The position numbers and the translations under genes were made by a program. From an uncultured Spirochaetaceae bacterium (GTDB lineage: Bacteria > Spirochaetota > Spirochaetia > Sphaerochaetales > Sphaerochaetaceae), in NCBI GenBank assembly GCA_944389155.1, contig CALXLI010000091.1:1-44209 (forward strand): 44,209 nucleotides of DNA, written 5' to 3'. The notes under the pieces are model-generated. The model was not told the DNA's origin, ran no database searches, and worked only from the letters and a program-made list of their open reading frames with translations. The first letter of the stretch is position 1. Each line of letters opens with the position of its first letter. Of the stretch, positions 17,173-26,861 are shown in pieces.

Positions 17173-18984
17173 ATGGATGAATTACTCCCAGCTTTTAAAG
17201 CATTAGGCCTTACAGAAGAGACACTGAAGGCATTGAAGGAAAAGGGCTTTGAGGAGCCCACAGAGATACAGAAGCTTGCAATTCCCCGCCTCTTGGAGGA
17301 AGGAACGGAAATCGTAGGGCAAGCTCAGACAGGAACAGGAAAGACAGCTGCATTTGCCATTCCTATCCTTGAGACAATAGATGGCTCCTCCCAGACAGTC
17401 CAGGCATTGATCCTCGTACCTACACGGGAACTGGCAGGACAGGTCGCAGAGGAAATAGGATCGCTGCGCGGGACAAGGAAGCTTGAAGTCACACCGATAT
17501 ATGGTGGAGCAAGCATGGAAGCACAGCTGAAGAAACTGAAGCGCGGCGTGCACATTGTCGTCGGAACACCTGGACGGATACTCGATCATATAAGACGTGG
17601 ATCGCTTAAGCTTGAGAATCTGAAGTTCATGGTTCTCGATGAAGCTGATGAGATGCTGGATATGGGCTTTATCGATGACATCGAGCAGGTTCTCCGCGCA
17701 GTTCCTGAAAAGAAGCGCATGCTCATGTTCTCTGCGACAATGCCACCTGAGATCATGAAGCTTGCTGAAAGCTTCATGAAGAACGCAGAGGTCATCCGCA
17801 CACAGAAGAAAGAGAGCGCAACGCTCAGCGCCGACCAGATCTATTACGAAGTAAGGGAGTCTGATAAACTCGAGGCTCTTACAAGAATCATAGATAAGGA
17901 AAGCGATTTCTACGGTGTGGTGTTCTGCAGGACAAAGCTCCAGTGCGATGAGATCGGAGGAAAGCTCCGAGACCGTGGATACGATGCAGCCTCACTTCAT
18001 GGAGATCTATCACAGAGAGAGCGTGAGCAGATACTCAAGAAGATGAAGGATCATCAGATATCCATACTTGTTGCAACAGATGTCGCAGCAAGAGGGTTGG
18101 ATATCCAGGATCTTACCCATGTGATAAACTACTCCATTCCTCAGGATCCAGAGATCTACATCCATCGCGTAGGACGTACCGGAAGAGCGGGAAAGAACGG
18201 AACGGCTATAACATTCATAACCCCTTCTGAGGCAAGGAAGTTCTCGTTTATCAGGAAGGCATCCAGAGCCGAGATCAGAAAGGAAGAGATACCGAAGGCT
18301 GAGGATATAATCGAAGGAAAGAAAGCCAGGATTACAGCCCAGGTTGAGGAAGCCCTTCTTCAGGAACCGAAGAATGACTATCTCGATATAGCACGCAAAG
18401 TACTCATCGGACGCGATCCAGAAAGTGCATTCGCAAGCCTTCTCGGGTACTTCTACCGCAATGAGCTTGACATAACGCAATACAGGAAGATCGAGGCCAT
18501 CGCACCGAAGGCAAAGAAGGAAAGGGACAGGAAGAGAGACAAGGAAAGGAAGCCGCTTGAGGAAGAGGGCACAACAAGGCTCTTCATCGCAAGAGGCAGG
18601 AAGGACGGACTTACCAAGGGAATGCTTGCAAACATCATAATCGAGCAGTCCGGAGTAAGAGACGAGGATCTTTCAGATATCGAGGTGCATGATGACTGCT
18701 CTTTCGTAAGCGCCCCCTATTCTATCGCAGAGCGCATCCTCAAGTCCTATGCGGAGCGTACCGTAAAAGGCAAGCCGATTGTCACACGTGCAAAGCAGGA
18801 GAAGAAAGCCGAACTGAAGAGAAAAGCTTCAGGCAAGCGCGATGCAATGAAAGGCAGGAAGAGAAGAAAGGACTGGGAGGATGATTTCCAGCCATACGGC
18901 AGGGATACAAGAGATGGGGATGACGGCCGTCTTTCATTCCCTGAGAGAAAACGCAGCAAGGCAAAGAGAGGAAGAAGGAGATGA
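17173..18984 (+). CDS. deaD: DEAD-box ATP-dependent RNA helicase (DeaD/CsdA type)
   Basis: A 603-residue helicase with the full motif set: AQTGTGKT, PTRELA, TPGR, DEAD, SAT, then GLDI and HRVGRTGRAG. A DbpA-type RNA-binding domain follows (TRLFIARGRKDGL at about 475-487 to KGKPI near 537), and a Lys/Arg-rich tail ends the protein. Members unwind structured RNA in ribosome assembly and cold adaptation. The end overlaps the start of the UDP-galactopyranose mutase gene by 4 bp. Confidence 0.92.
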   Translation: MDELLPAFKALGLTEETLKALKEKGFEEPTEIQKLAIPRLLEEGTEIVGQAQTGTGKTAAFAIPILETIDGSSQTVQALILVPTRELAGQVAEEIGSLRGTRKLEVTPIYGGASMEAQLKKLKRGVHIVVGTPGRILDHIRRGSLKLENLKFMVLDEADEMLDMGFIDDIEQVLRAVPEKKRMLMFSATMPPEIMKLAESFMKNAEVIRTQKKESATLSADQIYYEVRESDKLEALTRIIDKESDFYGVVFCRTKLQCDEIGGKLRDRGYDAASLHGDLSQREREQILKKMKDHQISILVATDVAARGLDIQDLTHVINYSIPQDPEIYIHRVGRTGRAGKNGTAITFITPSEARKFSFIRKASRAEIRKEEIPKAEDIIEGKKARITAQVEEALLQEPKNDYLDIARKVLIGRDPESAFASLLGYFYRNELDITQYRKIEAIAPKAKKERDRKRDKERKPLEEEGTTRLFIARGRKDGLTKGMLANIIIEQSGVRDEDLSDIEVHDDCSFVSAPYSIAERILKSYAERTVKGKPIVTRAKQEKKAELKRKASGKRDAMKGRKRRKDWEDDFQPYGRDTRDGDDGRLSFPERKRSKAKRGRRR

Positions 18985-20081
18985 AGAACCATTACTCTTT
19001 TCTGATCGTTGGCTCAGGCCTTTTCGGATCGGTATTCGCCCATGAAGCTATCAGGAAAGGGCATTCCGTGCTTGTGATTGAAAAGAGAGATCATATCGGT
19101 GGAAACATCTATACAGAGAAGAAGGACGGCATAGACATACACGTTTATGGCGCCCATATCTTCCATACATCCGATAAGCTGATCTGGGATTACGTTACAT
19201 CCCTGGTCCCGTTCCATCCGTTCATAAACTCCCCTATCGCGAATTACAAAGGCCAGATACTCAACATGCCGTTCAACATGAACACATTCTCAAGAATGTG
19301 GAACATAGCGACGCCTGACGAGGCAATGGCGATAATAAACGAACAGCGGAAGGAAATAAAAGGAGAGCCAAGGAACCTGGAGGAACAGGCTATAAGCCTC
19401 GTTGGCCGTGATATCTACGAAATACTTGTAAAAGGATATACGGAAAAGCAATGGGGCAGAAGCGCAGCAGAGCTTCCTCCTTCGATCATAAAGCGCCTGC
19501 CTGTAAGATTCACCTATGACAACAACTACTTCAATGATATATACCAGGGGATACCTGATGATGGGTATACAGCCCTCATTGAGTCGCTGCTTGATGGCGC
19601 TGATGTAATCACTGGAGAGGATTATCTTGAAAAGCGTTCATATTGGGACTCCCTTGCTGATAGGACGCTTTATACAGGATGCCTGGACAGACTCTATGGC
19701 TATGAATACGGAAAGCTGCAGTACCGCTCCGAGATATTCAGACAGGAAAGGATTGAGAAGGAGAATTATCAGGGCGTTGCTGTCGTGAACTATACCGACA
19801 GGGAAACAGAGTGGACAAGGATAATCGAGCACAAGCATTTTGCGAAGCATCAATCCCCTGTTACCTGGATCAGCCGTGAGTATCCTGTTGACTACGAGAA
19901 GACAGACGAACCTTTCTATCCTATAAATGATGACAGCAACAATGCATTATACAGGAAATACAGGGAAAGGGCGGAAAAAGAGGAACGCCTTATAATAGGA
20001 GGCCGTCTTGCCGACTATGCGTATTACGACATGGACAAGACGGTTGAAGCTGCTCTGAAGCTTGCTCAGATATGCGTATGA
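18981..20081 (+). CDS. glf: UDP-galactopyranose mutase
   Basis: A 366-residue flavoenzyme. The N-terminal FAD site is LIVGSGLFGSVFAHEA, then EKRDHIGGNIYTE and YGAHIFHT; the substrate region contains PVRFTYDNNYFND and WISREYPVDYE, and the C-terminus has GRLADYAYYDMD. It converts UDP-galactopyranose to UDP-galactofuranose for cell-surface glycans; no galactofuranosyltransferase is seen nearby. The start lies in the end of the helicase gene with AAGGAG directly before it. The last 16 bp overlap the end of the opposing trpR gene. Confidence 0.92.
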   Translation: MKNHYSFLIVGSGLFGSVFAHEAIRKGHSVLVIEKRDHIGGNIYTEKKDGIDIHVYGAHIFHTSDKLIWDYVTSLVPFHPFINSPIANYKGQILNMPFNMNTFSRMWNIATPDEAMAIINEQRKEIKGEPRNLEEQAISLVGRDIYEILVKGYTEKQWGRSAAELPPSIIKRLPVRFTYDNNYFNDIYQGIPDDGYTALIESLLDGADVITGEDYLEKRSYWDSLADRTLYTGCLDRLYGYEYGKLQYRSEIFRQERIEKENYQGVAVVNYTDRETEWTRIIEHKHFAKHQSPVTWISREYPVDYEKTDEPFYPINDDSNNALYRKYRERAEKEERLIIGGRLADYAYYDMDKTVEAALKLAQICV

Positions 20082-20413
20082 TCCTCGTCATAGCGGGAAG
20101 AGAGAAGGTGGCGCATGAAGCCATCTTCTTTTTTCAGCATCTTTGAGCCCCTTGTTATCTTGCAAAGGGACAGGCCACGCTTTGCAGCAATCTCCCTTTG
20201 AGGCTTTCCCTTGTAGATATCATCCATCAGAAGCCAACGTGTGACAAAGTCCTTCTTCTCGGATTCTGTGAACATATCATCAAAAAGAGCCTTCATCTCA
20301 CCTGGATCGGTTGTTGAGGAAAACACGCTTATTATATCTTCATAGGCCGCCATTGCTTCCTCTTCGGGGGTTGGAGGCACGACCTTCTTTCTTTTTCTAT
20401 CTACAGTATCCAT
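20066..20413 (-). CDS. trpR: Trp operon repressor homologue
   Basis: A 115-residue protein. The helix-turn-helix region KPQREIAAKRGLSLCKITRGSKMLK matches TrpR ([24 protein letters not shown] in E. coli) rather than the YerC branch, and a preceding FTESEKKDFVTRWLLMDDI fits the TrpR dimer core. TrpR proteins repress tryptophan synthesis or uptake genes when bound to tryptophan. I chose ATG 20413 (MDTVDRKRKK): TTGACT, 17 nt, TACTCT lies upstream and the -10 ends 6 nt before the ATG. A longer frame from a TTG that overlaps the stop of the next gene upstream is possible. The likely targets are the TrpX-like promoters at 8338 and 10362. Confidence 0.85.
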   Translation of the reverse strand: MDTVDRKRKKVVPPTPEEEAMAAYEDIISVFSSTTDPGEMKALFDDMFTESEKKDFVTRWLLMDDIYKGKPQREIAAKRGLSLCKITRGSKMLKKEDGFMRHLLSSRYDEDHTHI

Positions 20414-20460
20414 ATAGAAAGAGTACGAGGAGAACGCTGACAAGTCAACCCTGCAGAATC

Positions 20461-21981
20461 TCAAAGCGCTGGTGAGAAAAGACGGAGGAAATATCTTGCT
20501 ATGCGCTTTATCAGGCCAACGTCCTTCGCATCTGAAATAGTCTGTTCCTTTGACATCTCGAAGGTTTTCAGGAAGTCCTTCTTCACCGCATCGACAATCG
20601 AGGAACGGAAGAACAGCACAGAAAGCTCGAAGTGGAGATAGAACGATCTGAAGTCGATATTCGTAGTTCCGACAACAGCAACATCATCGTCGACAAGGAA
20701 TGTCTTGGAATGTATGAAGCCAGGGATATACTCATAAATCCTCACACCTGATTCCAAAAGCTGCAGATAGTTCGAGCGCGACACCTCAAACACGGTTTTC
20801 TTATCAGGATAATGAGGTGTTATGATCCTCACATCAACGCCTGAGCGTGCGGCTATCGAAAGAGCCTCTATCATTGAATCATCAGGAACAAGATAAGGAG
20901 TTGTTATCCATATATTCCGTTCAGCCATGCTTATCATCTTGAGATAGACATTCTCCGTAGTTGTATCAGCATCCAGCGGATTATCCCCGAATGGCTGGAC
21001 AAAGCCATCGCTTCTCCCCTTCTCGGTCGGAAGATAATATGCAAGATTATCCTTTCCACCTGCGACTCCCATCCACATCTCAAGGAAAAGAAACGTGAAG
21101 TTCATCACCGCAGAACCTTTTATCTTAACGGCATTATCCTTCCAATACCCAAAGCGTATGACATCATTCGAATACTCATCAGAGAGATTCAGGCCACCTG
21201 TATAGCAGATATTCCCATCGATATCGAAGATCTTCCTGTGATCCCGGAAATTAAGACGTGGATTGAAATGGAAGCGCACAGGGTTGAACGCCACAGCTTT
21301 CAGCCCCTTTTCCCTCAGCTCTCTGTCATAGTGCTTTGGAAGAGCGCTTATAGATCCCATATCATCATATATGACACGGACATCCACGCCCTCTTTCACT
21401 TTCTTCTCAAGCTCGGAAAGTATAAGTGACCACCAATGCCCCTTACCTATTATGAAATACTCTATGAATATGAATCTCCGTGCTTTCCTTACCTCTTCCA
21501 GAAGATCGATAAAGAATGCGTCAGCATACTCAAAGTACGTGCATTCGGTATCGAGCCATGCATCCATTCCCGTAGAGTTCTTCACAAACAGAGAGAGCTT
21601 CCTGAATTCAGGAGAAAGAGCATAAAGCTCCTCATCTGCATTCTGAGGTATCGAATCCTCACGAGGCAGTGATCGTCTGAATGCCTCTGTCTTCTTCCTG
21701 GAAAAATACCCCAGCTTCTTATTCGCCATAAGAAAGTACAGGACTGCACCGTATATCGGGAAAATGCATATGAGGAATATCCAGACAGTACGGTAAGCTG
21801 GTTTTTCAGGTCTTGTGAAAACAACGAAGCTCATTATTATCGAGAAGATATAGAGAACTATGAAATAGCCCTTCACATAACTTGCCCAGAACACAAAATA
21901 GGCAATGACCGCAAACTGCAGGATAAAGGCAAGCACAGACCAGAAAAGCCGTGATGTAAAGAGCTTGAAAAGCTTTCTCAT
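20461..21981 (-). CDS. cls: cardiolipin synthase (phospholipase D family)
   Basis: A 506-residue membrane enzyme. Two N-terminal membrane segments (about 10-30 and 37-57, then a third near 66-86) precede two phospholipase D domains with HKD motifs: NFRDHRKIFDIDG and, later, GFIHSKTFLVDDDVAVVGTTNID. This is the bacterial Cls arrangement, which joins two phosphatidylglycerols to make cardiolipin at the inner membrane. The start overlaps the queH stop by 4 bp (ATGA). Confidence 0.9.
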   Translation of the reverse strand: MRKLFKLFTSRLFWSVLAFILQFAVIAYFVFWASYVKGYFIVLYIFSIIMSFVVFTRPEKPAYRTVWIFLICIFPIYGAVLYFLMANKKLGYFSRKKTEAFRRSLPREDSIPQNADEELYALSPEFRKLSLFVKNSTGMDAWLDTECTYFEYADAFFIDLLEEVRKARRFIFIEYFIIGKGHWWSLILSELEKKVKEGVDVRVIYDDMGSISALPKHYDRELREKGLKAVAFNPVRFHFNPRLNFRDHRKIFDIDGNICYTGGLNLSDEYSNDVIRFGYWKDNAVKIKGSAVMNFTFLFLEMWMGVAGGKDNLAYYLPTEKGRSDGFVQPFGDNPLDADTTTENVYLKMISMAERNIWITTPYLVPDDSMIEALSIAARSGVDVRIITPHYPDKKTVFEVSRSNYLQLLESGVRIYEYIPGFIHSKTFLVDDDVAVVGTTNIDFRSFYLHFELSVLFFRSSIVDAVKKDFLKTFEMSKEQTISDAKDVGLIKRIARYFLRLFSPAL

Positions 21982-22508
21982 TTCCTATCCCTCAGAGAGA
22001 ATTCACAGCCACAGTAGTCCTGCCTGTAAAGCCCCAGGCTTTTTGACAGAAGGATAGATCTGTTGAATCCGTCCTTCTTCTTGAAATCTATCTTCTCAAA
22101 CCCCGGGAACTGCTCACCTATGCTGAAGATAGCAGGGCTGGACTTGAATCGTGATACAGTAAGCGTCGTGGTGAAGGAATCAATGCCAAGCTCCCTGGCC
22201 TTCTCTGCGGCTCTGGCAAGATTGAAGCGGAAACACAGCAGGCAGCGCTCTCCATGCTCTCTATCCGCTTCGTGCCCTTTCACTGCATCAAGCCATGCAT
22301 CATGATCCCATTCATCCAGTATGACGCTCAGACCATAATGATGAGCTACAATGAGAAGATTCTCATATCTTTTCATGAATTCTTCATATGGAAAGATATT
22401 GCTGTCCGAAAAGAACAGAACAGGCTCATATCCTTCAGAAACAAGCCTCTCTATGCTGGCCGTTGAGCAAGGCCCGCAGCATACATGTACCAATATCCTC
22501 TTTCCCAT
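21978..22508 (-). CDS. queH: epoxyqueuosine reductase QueH
   Basis: A 176-residue protein with the QueH cysteine set: VHVCCGPCST at the N-terminus, ERCLLCFRFNLARAA in the middle, and YCGCEFS near the end. QueH reduces epoxyqueuosine to queuosine in tRNA, replacing QueG. The start is ATG 22508 (MGKRILVHV); a promoter TTGTGT, 17 nt, TATCAT ends 11 nt upstream and no strong ribosome site is present. It is the first gene of a two-gene unit with cls. Confidence 0.9.
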   Translation of the reverse strand: MGKRILVHVCCGPCSTASIERLVSEGYEPVLFFSDSNIFPYEEFMKRYENLLIVAHHYGLSVILDEWDHDAWLDAVKGHEADREHGERCLLCFRFNLARAAEKARELGIDSFTTTLTVSRFKSSPAIFSIGEQFPGFEKIDFKKKDGFNRSILLSKSLGLYRQDYCGCEFSLRDRK

Positions 22509-22561
22509 AGTCTGAGAGGATGATAACATACTGAAAATCAAGACACAATGGTAGGTTAAAA

Positions 22562-23629
22562 ATGAGAAAATATAAACAAGTACCGGCTATAGTGCTGTTT
22601 GTGATTGCATTTGGGCTTTCTACCTTGGATGCAGTACCTAGAGCTATCATCCTTGTGCTGCTCGCTGCGGCAGTGGTCATGCTGGCGCTCTCATCAAGGA
22701 GTTCTTACTATTTCAGCAAGGCCTCAAAGATAATCAGGGAAAAGGACGTATCACGCTTTCCGGAAGCTGTTGGATACCTGAATAAGGCAATAGATGCAGG
22801 AATGCCAGAGAATTATCTTGTGATAGCAGCATCTGTGCTTATGCAGTACGGAGATCAGGAGAAAGCGAGGAAAGCACTTGAAAGCGTTGTGGAGAGCCGC
22901 AAGAAAGAAACAGCGGCGCTTGCCAAGATCACTCTATCCATGTACTACTTTGCCAACGATGAGATAGAAAAGGCAATAGAGCTTTGCGAGAGCGCAAAAG
23001 AAGATGGATCAACAGATAGGAACCTCTATATAAACCTTGGTGTCTATTATCTCAGGATCGGAGACAGGAAGAACTTCAGGAAGAATGTAAAGGAAGCTGT
23101 TTCACGTTATCCATCATCCCCTGCTGTAATAGACTCGCAGTCGATAGTATACATGCTGGATGGCCGATGGGATCTGGCAGGAGCCGCCCTGTTCGCTATC
23201 TTCGACACACTCACGCCATCATTTGCAGATCCCTATGTCCACATGGCTTTCATACATATGCATTACGGGGAGATTGCAAAAGCACGGGAGGAGCTTGAGA
23301 AGGCTGAATCAACGCTATTTACGAATATTTCGGTGTATCAGCCTGAAATGATTGAGAAAATGAAGAAAGCACTGGAGACAAGCGATGAGATAATCCCGCT
23401 CATACAGGCTATCGAGAACGATATCACCGCAGCATCCTCAGGCCTTATCCCTGAATGGACAAAGGGAGAGAGCACAGATGAACGCACCCATCTTCCATCC
23501 TTCCCGGAAGAACCAGACTTCAAGAAGGCAGTACTGCCGGAGAAGGACATCGTGGACAACGATGATGAAGATGTGAATACCGAACTCACAGAAGCCGATG
23601 AGAAATGGCTGGAGCGGCACAAGGACTAA
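22562..23629 (+). CDS. membrane-anchored TPR-repeat protein
   Basis: A 355-residue protein. Two membrane helices (about 8-23 and 26-45) are followed by several TPR-like units, seen as paired helices with alanine and aromatic spacing: EAVGYLNKAIDAG, LVIAASVLMQYGDQEKARKAL, NLGVYYLRIGDRKNFRKNV and HMAFIHMHYGEIAKAREELEKA. The tail is acidic (VDNDDEDVNTELTEADEKW). Such proteins usually scaffold other proteins; no specific role can be given. It is divergent from queH, and its last 4 bp overlap the end of the opposing patatin gene. Confidence 0.75.
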   Translation: MRKYKQVPAIVLFVIAFGLSTLDAVPRAIILVLLAAAVVMLALSSRSSYYFSKASKIIREKDVSRFPEAVGYLNKAIDAGMPENYLVIAASVLMQYGDQEKARKALESVVESRKKETAALAKITLSMYYFANDEIEKAIELCESAKEDGSTDRNLYINLGVYYLRIGDRKNFRKNVKEAVSRYPSSPAVIDSQSIVYMLDGRWDLAGAALFAIFDTLTPSFADPYVHMAFIHMHYGEIAKAREELEKAESTLFTNISVYQPEMIEKMKKALETSDEIIPLIQAIENDITAASSGLIPEWTKGESTDERTHLPSFPEEPDFKKAVLPEKDIVDNDDEDVNTELTEADEKWLERHKD

Positions 23630-25620
23630 TACTTCAGAGACAGGAGGAATGAGGCTGCAAAGTCATTTGCCCACGAATCATATCCAAGGCGGATCCTTAT
23701 AGGCAGATCTACAAGCCCTATGAGCGAAAGCGCTGTCTGCAGCTCAACTCCTGTCGATACGCTGACCTCAGCATCACGTATCAGAAGATCGCAGTATATG
23801 CCAACCTCTGAGTTCTCGATGATCATAAACTCTCCGAATGTCGGTGAATATGGGATATCATAGCCAAAGCCAAGGGATACCATCGTTATATGGTACTGAG
23901 CTGGGGTTATGAAAGCTGCATCCTTTGCCACATTCGGGCTTGTGTATCCATCTGAAAGGAATAGAGGCACCCTGCCATCTCCATCGAAGCGCATCGCCAG
24001 CCTTGAGAATACCCTTGCATCTATATAAAGGGAATCTGCAGGAGGAAGCTTGAAACGTGCCGATACATCAACATCCATGAAGTGCCTAGGCTCTGCAAAT
24101 CCATTCCCACGTGCGACCATCATGTAGCCCAGTGCGATATCAGGATTGAACCAATCCAGCACAAGGCTTCCATCAAAGAAACCAGTCAAGACCAACGCAT
24201 CCCCACCATCAAAGTCCGTCCTGTATTCAAGGGACTCCTTGAAAGATACATCAAAAAGCCCTTCAGTCGCCCAGATAACCCAATCAAGGCCCTGTCTTGC
24301 ATAGAGCTCTGGGATATACCATGGGTCATGATTGAAATCCAGAGACCCCTCAAGTGTAAGACGAAGGTTATCAAGAGGATAATAAGCTACATAGCCTTCA
24401 AGCATTGGATATGCACCTGCAGTCTGCGGTGTCACGAAATCAAAGGCAAAGCCAAGAGATACACCAGCTTCAAAGCCAAGATGCCTATAATCAAAATCAA
24501 TGGCGAAATCTGAGCTGTTGTTCAGGTAGCGTCTGAAATCCCTATCAACATTCTCCTCAAAGCATATTCCCAGCGTATACGATGGTGATATAGCCTCAAC
24601 ACGCTGGAAGTACTTAAGCCCATGGGTTGCTGCTGCAATGCTCCCATCATATCCCCTGCGCAGCGTAGCCATATGCCTTGGCAGCTCTGTGCGGTATATC
24701 CCCTCTAGCTCATCAGCCATTCCGGATGCGCTTTCATATCCTATTTCCGCCATCTGCGCCATCTTGTCGAAGTCCATGAATGAGAATTGCTCGACATCAC
24801 AGCGTATCCAGATGAAATCATCATGTGCTTTCATATCCTCGGCAGCTTTCTGGTTCTTCCCTATATCAAATGAGGAGTTGAGGATCGTGATTATGTTTCT
24901 CAGATTTATAGTTGCAAGGTTATAGAATGTCGTGGATACGATAACGGTATCAGAATACTCGAAAGCCGCATCTATCGGAGCTAGTGATATAACACCTCCA
25001 TCGATAAGAAGGTGCCCGTTGTATTCACGAGGTGAGAAATAAGCAGGAAGAGCGAAGGACGCAAGAAGCACCTCTGTGAAATCACCTTCGCATATCCTTA
25101 TCTCGCGCTTTGTTACAAGATCATCGCAGACAACCATCACAGGTATATCAAGATCTTCAAGGCGAAGGTCCGGTCCGACGACATTCTTTACAAGGGTTTC
25201 CAGTCCAGATGGCTGCAGAAGCCCACCTTCTATCGGCAATGTAAAGGAAAAGAGAGAAGAGAGATCTGCCGCGGTGAGGACTTCTATTATCTGATCAGGA
25301 GAAAGCCCTGCAGCATAAAGCAGCCCTATTATAGACCCCATGCTGTTCGAAACTATGAAATCAGGGACAATACCTGAATCTTCAAGATATGAAAGAACAC
25401 CGAGATGAGCCAACGCCCTGGCACTTCCCCCTGTCAGGACCAGGCCTATCGGATCACGCTCTCCACGCGTTCTTTCAAGTATCCTTTCACGGAACTGCTC
25501 GTCTCCATATGTAACAGGAATATCTGAAATGATGATTGCTTCTGCATTATCATAAGATGCAGAAAAAACTGAAAAAGACAGACAAAGAACAACAATCAGC
25601 GCAACTAACCTTCTGAGCAT
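23626..25620 (-). CDS. patatin-like phospholipase with C-terminal outer-membrane barrel
   Basis: A 664-residue protein. Signal peptide MLRRLVALIVVLCLSFSVFS; patatin domain about 30-310 with GLVLTGGSARALAHLGVL, nucleophile region VSNSMGSIIG and dyad Asp in LLIDGG. The usual GxSxG elbow reads SNSMG, with Ser for the first Gly. The last 300 or so residues alternate hydrophobic and polar and end SFLLSLKY, as in outer-membrane barrels, giving the PlpD-like (type Vd) plan of a lipase with its own barrel. The start is ATG 25620: TATCGT ends 6 nt upstream and there is no ribosome site. Confidence 0.8.
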   Translation of the reverse strand: MLRRLVALIVVLCLSFSVFSASYDNAEAIIISDIPVTYGDEQFRERILERTRGERDPIGLVLTGGSARALAHLGVLSYLEDSGIVPDFIVSNSMGSIIGLLYAAGLSPDQIIEVLTAADLSSLFSFTLPIEGGLLQPSGLETLVKNVVGPDLRLEDLDIPVMVVCDDLVTKREIRICEGDFTEVLLASFALPAYFSPREYNGHLLIDGGVISLAPIDAAFEYSDTVIVSTTFYNLATINLRNIITILNSSFDIGKNQKAAEDMKAHDDFIWIRCDVEQFSFMDFDKMAQMAEIGYESASGMADELEGIYRTELPRHMATLRRGYDGSIAAATHGLKYFQRVEAISPSYTLGICFEENVDRDFRRYLNNSSDFAIDFDYRHLGFEAGVSLGFAFDFVTPQTAGAYPMLEGYVAYYPLDNLRLTLEGSLDFNHDPWYIPELYARQGLDWVIWATEGLFDVSFKESLEYRTDFDGGDALVLTGFFDGSLVLDWFNPDIALGYMMVARGNGFAEPRHFMDVDVSARFKLPPADSLYIDARVFSRLAMRFDGDGRVPLFLSDGYTSPNVAKDAAFITPAQYHITMVSLGFGYDIPYSPTFGEFMIIENSEVGIYCDLLIRDAEVSVSTGVELQTALSLIGLVDLPIRIRLGYDSWANDFAASFLLSLKY

Positions 25621-25728
25621 ATCAATACGATACAGGATAATCGGCAGATTGCCCATAGAGCAGGAACAAAATTGCACGTAAATCCTTGCTTGTCTTCAAA
25701 CACTTTGCTATTATTCATAAGACATATC

Positions 25729-25810
25729 GCCGGCGTGGTGAAATTGGTAGACACAGTAGACTCAAAATCTGCCGGGGCAACCCTTACCGGTTCAAGTCCG
25801 GTCGCCGGTA
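25729..25810 (+). tRNA. tRNA-Leu (anticodon CAA)
   Basis: An 82-nt cloverleaf with a long variable arm. Acceptor GCCGGCG pairs with CGCCGGT; discriminator A at 25810, CCA not encoded. The anticodon stem GTAGA/TCTGC encloses loop CTCAAAA, anticodon CAA, which reads UUG. T arm: CCGGTTCAAGTCCGG. An extended -10 TGCTATTAT lies about 15 nt upstream. It is the last feature before the AT-richer sgc-like block. Confidence 0.93.
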
Positions 25811-26074
25811 TTGCAACCAAGCATATAGCAAATAATTGGATTTTCAGGTAACAGGAATCTGTTACCAATAGTTATCTATCAACGTTCCTATTTTTGACTG
25901 TCTTAAGAAACATAGCGATAATATAAACAGAAAGAGGTACTGCCAATGACCGGTTTGAACCTCACCTATACAAGACTAAAAACCGTCCAGATAATCAAAA
26001 CCAATATTCTTCAAACGTTGATATACTTGTGGAATCGAATAACTACACTGCATGAGAAATCATCTCGATGATTG
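25811..26074. other. intergenic region between tRNA-Leu and the sgc-like operon
   Basis: This stretch of 264 bp has no gene. It contains a perfect hairpin GGTAACAG-GAAT-CTGTTACC (25847-25866), perhaps ending the tRNA transcript, and a hairpin AATCAT-CTCG-ATGATT (26058-26073) directly after the deoR stop, followed on the minus strand by TTCTC, a weak terminator for the long operon. No integrase gene or copy of the tRNA end is seen. Confidence 0.5.
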
Positions 26075-26845
26075 TTATACAAGCATCAATTCTATGGATT
26101 GATCTTTTATTGCTTTTACGTATTCATCTCTCAATCCCTTATCCGTGATTATCAAATCAATATCACTCAGTGGACACACGAAGACTAATGCTGATGACTC
26201 AAATTTCTTGTGGTCTGTGACAAGTATCGTACGTCTTCCGCATTTCGTGATTTCCTTCTTAATCTCAACTTCCTGATAATTGAAATTATATATGCCATTT
26301 TTCGCATCTACCGCATCACAAGCCAAAAACGAAACATCAACTTTAAAATGCTTGATAGCTTCCTGGGTCAACGAACCAATCACAACACCGTAATCCCTTC
26401 TAATAAGCCCGCCTGTGAATATAACGGAAGATGAAGGATCAAAATCTACCGAATAGACGATTTCCAGGTTATCTGTCACAATTGTCAGATTCTTTTTTGA
26501 AATAAGCTCACAAGCTATGAAATATGTTGTAGAGCCAGAATCAAGAAAGATGCTTTGACCTTCTTTTACCTGTCCTGCTGCTTTCTTGGCTATCCTCTTT
26601 TTCTCATCCTGCATCAATTGCATCTTTTCATTATGAATGCGTTCATAGGTCGTTGATGTTGACCTTAAAGCCCCACCATGGACACGATCAATATAATTGC
26701 CATCAGCTAACACATCCAGATCTCTCCTTATTGTCGCTTCCGAAGCTCCAGTTTTCACTGCTAACTGATGGACTGTTGCAAACTCAGAAGAATTTATTGC
26801 TTCCAATATATTCCTTTGTCTATTATTCAAAACAATCTGAGACAT
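26075..26845 (-). CDS. DeoR-family sugar-responsive repressor (SgcR-like)
   Basis: A 256-residue DeoR regulator. N-terminal helix-turn-helix with the family signature (ATIRRDLDVLADGNYIDRVHGGA at about 36-58), then a sensor domain with IFLDSGSTTYFIA, FTGGLIRRDYGVVIG and the C-terminal DLIITDKG. Such repressors bind a phosphorylated sugar. It is the last gene of the operon, preceded by GAGGGG. It probably controls the operon through the inverted repeats at 36402-36475. Confidence 0.9.
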   Translation of the reverse strand: MSQIVLNNRQRNILEAINSSEFATVHQLAVKTGASEATIRRDLDVLADGNYIDRVHGGALRSTSTTYERIHNEKMQLMQDEKKRIAKKAAGQVKEGQSIFLDSGSTTYFIACELISKKNLTIVTDNLEIVYSVDFDPSSSVIFTGGLIRRDYGVVIGSLTQEAIKHFKVDVSFLACDAVDAKNGIYNFNYQEVEIKKEITKCGRRTILVTDHKKFESSALVFVCPLSDIDLIITDKGLRDEYVKAIKDQSIELMLV

Positions 26846-26861
26846 TCACCCCTCTGAATCA

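Noticed and set aside
20414-20464. Longer trpR frame starting at a TTG overlapping the cls stop
   Set aside because: No ribosome site and the added residues do not resemble TrpR; the ATG at 20413 follows a good promoter at 6 nt.
25877-26023. 10-bp inverted repeats TATCAACGTT / AACGTTGATA 127 bp apart, possible ends of a small mobile element
   Set aside because: No similarity extends beyond 10 bp and there is no target duplication; a chance match in 260 bp is plausible.
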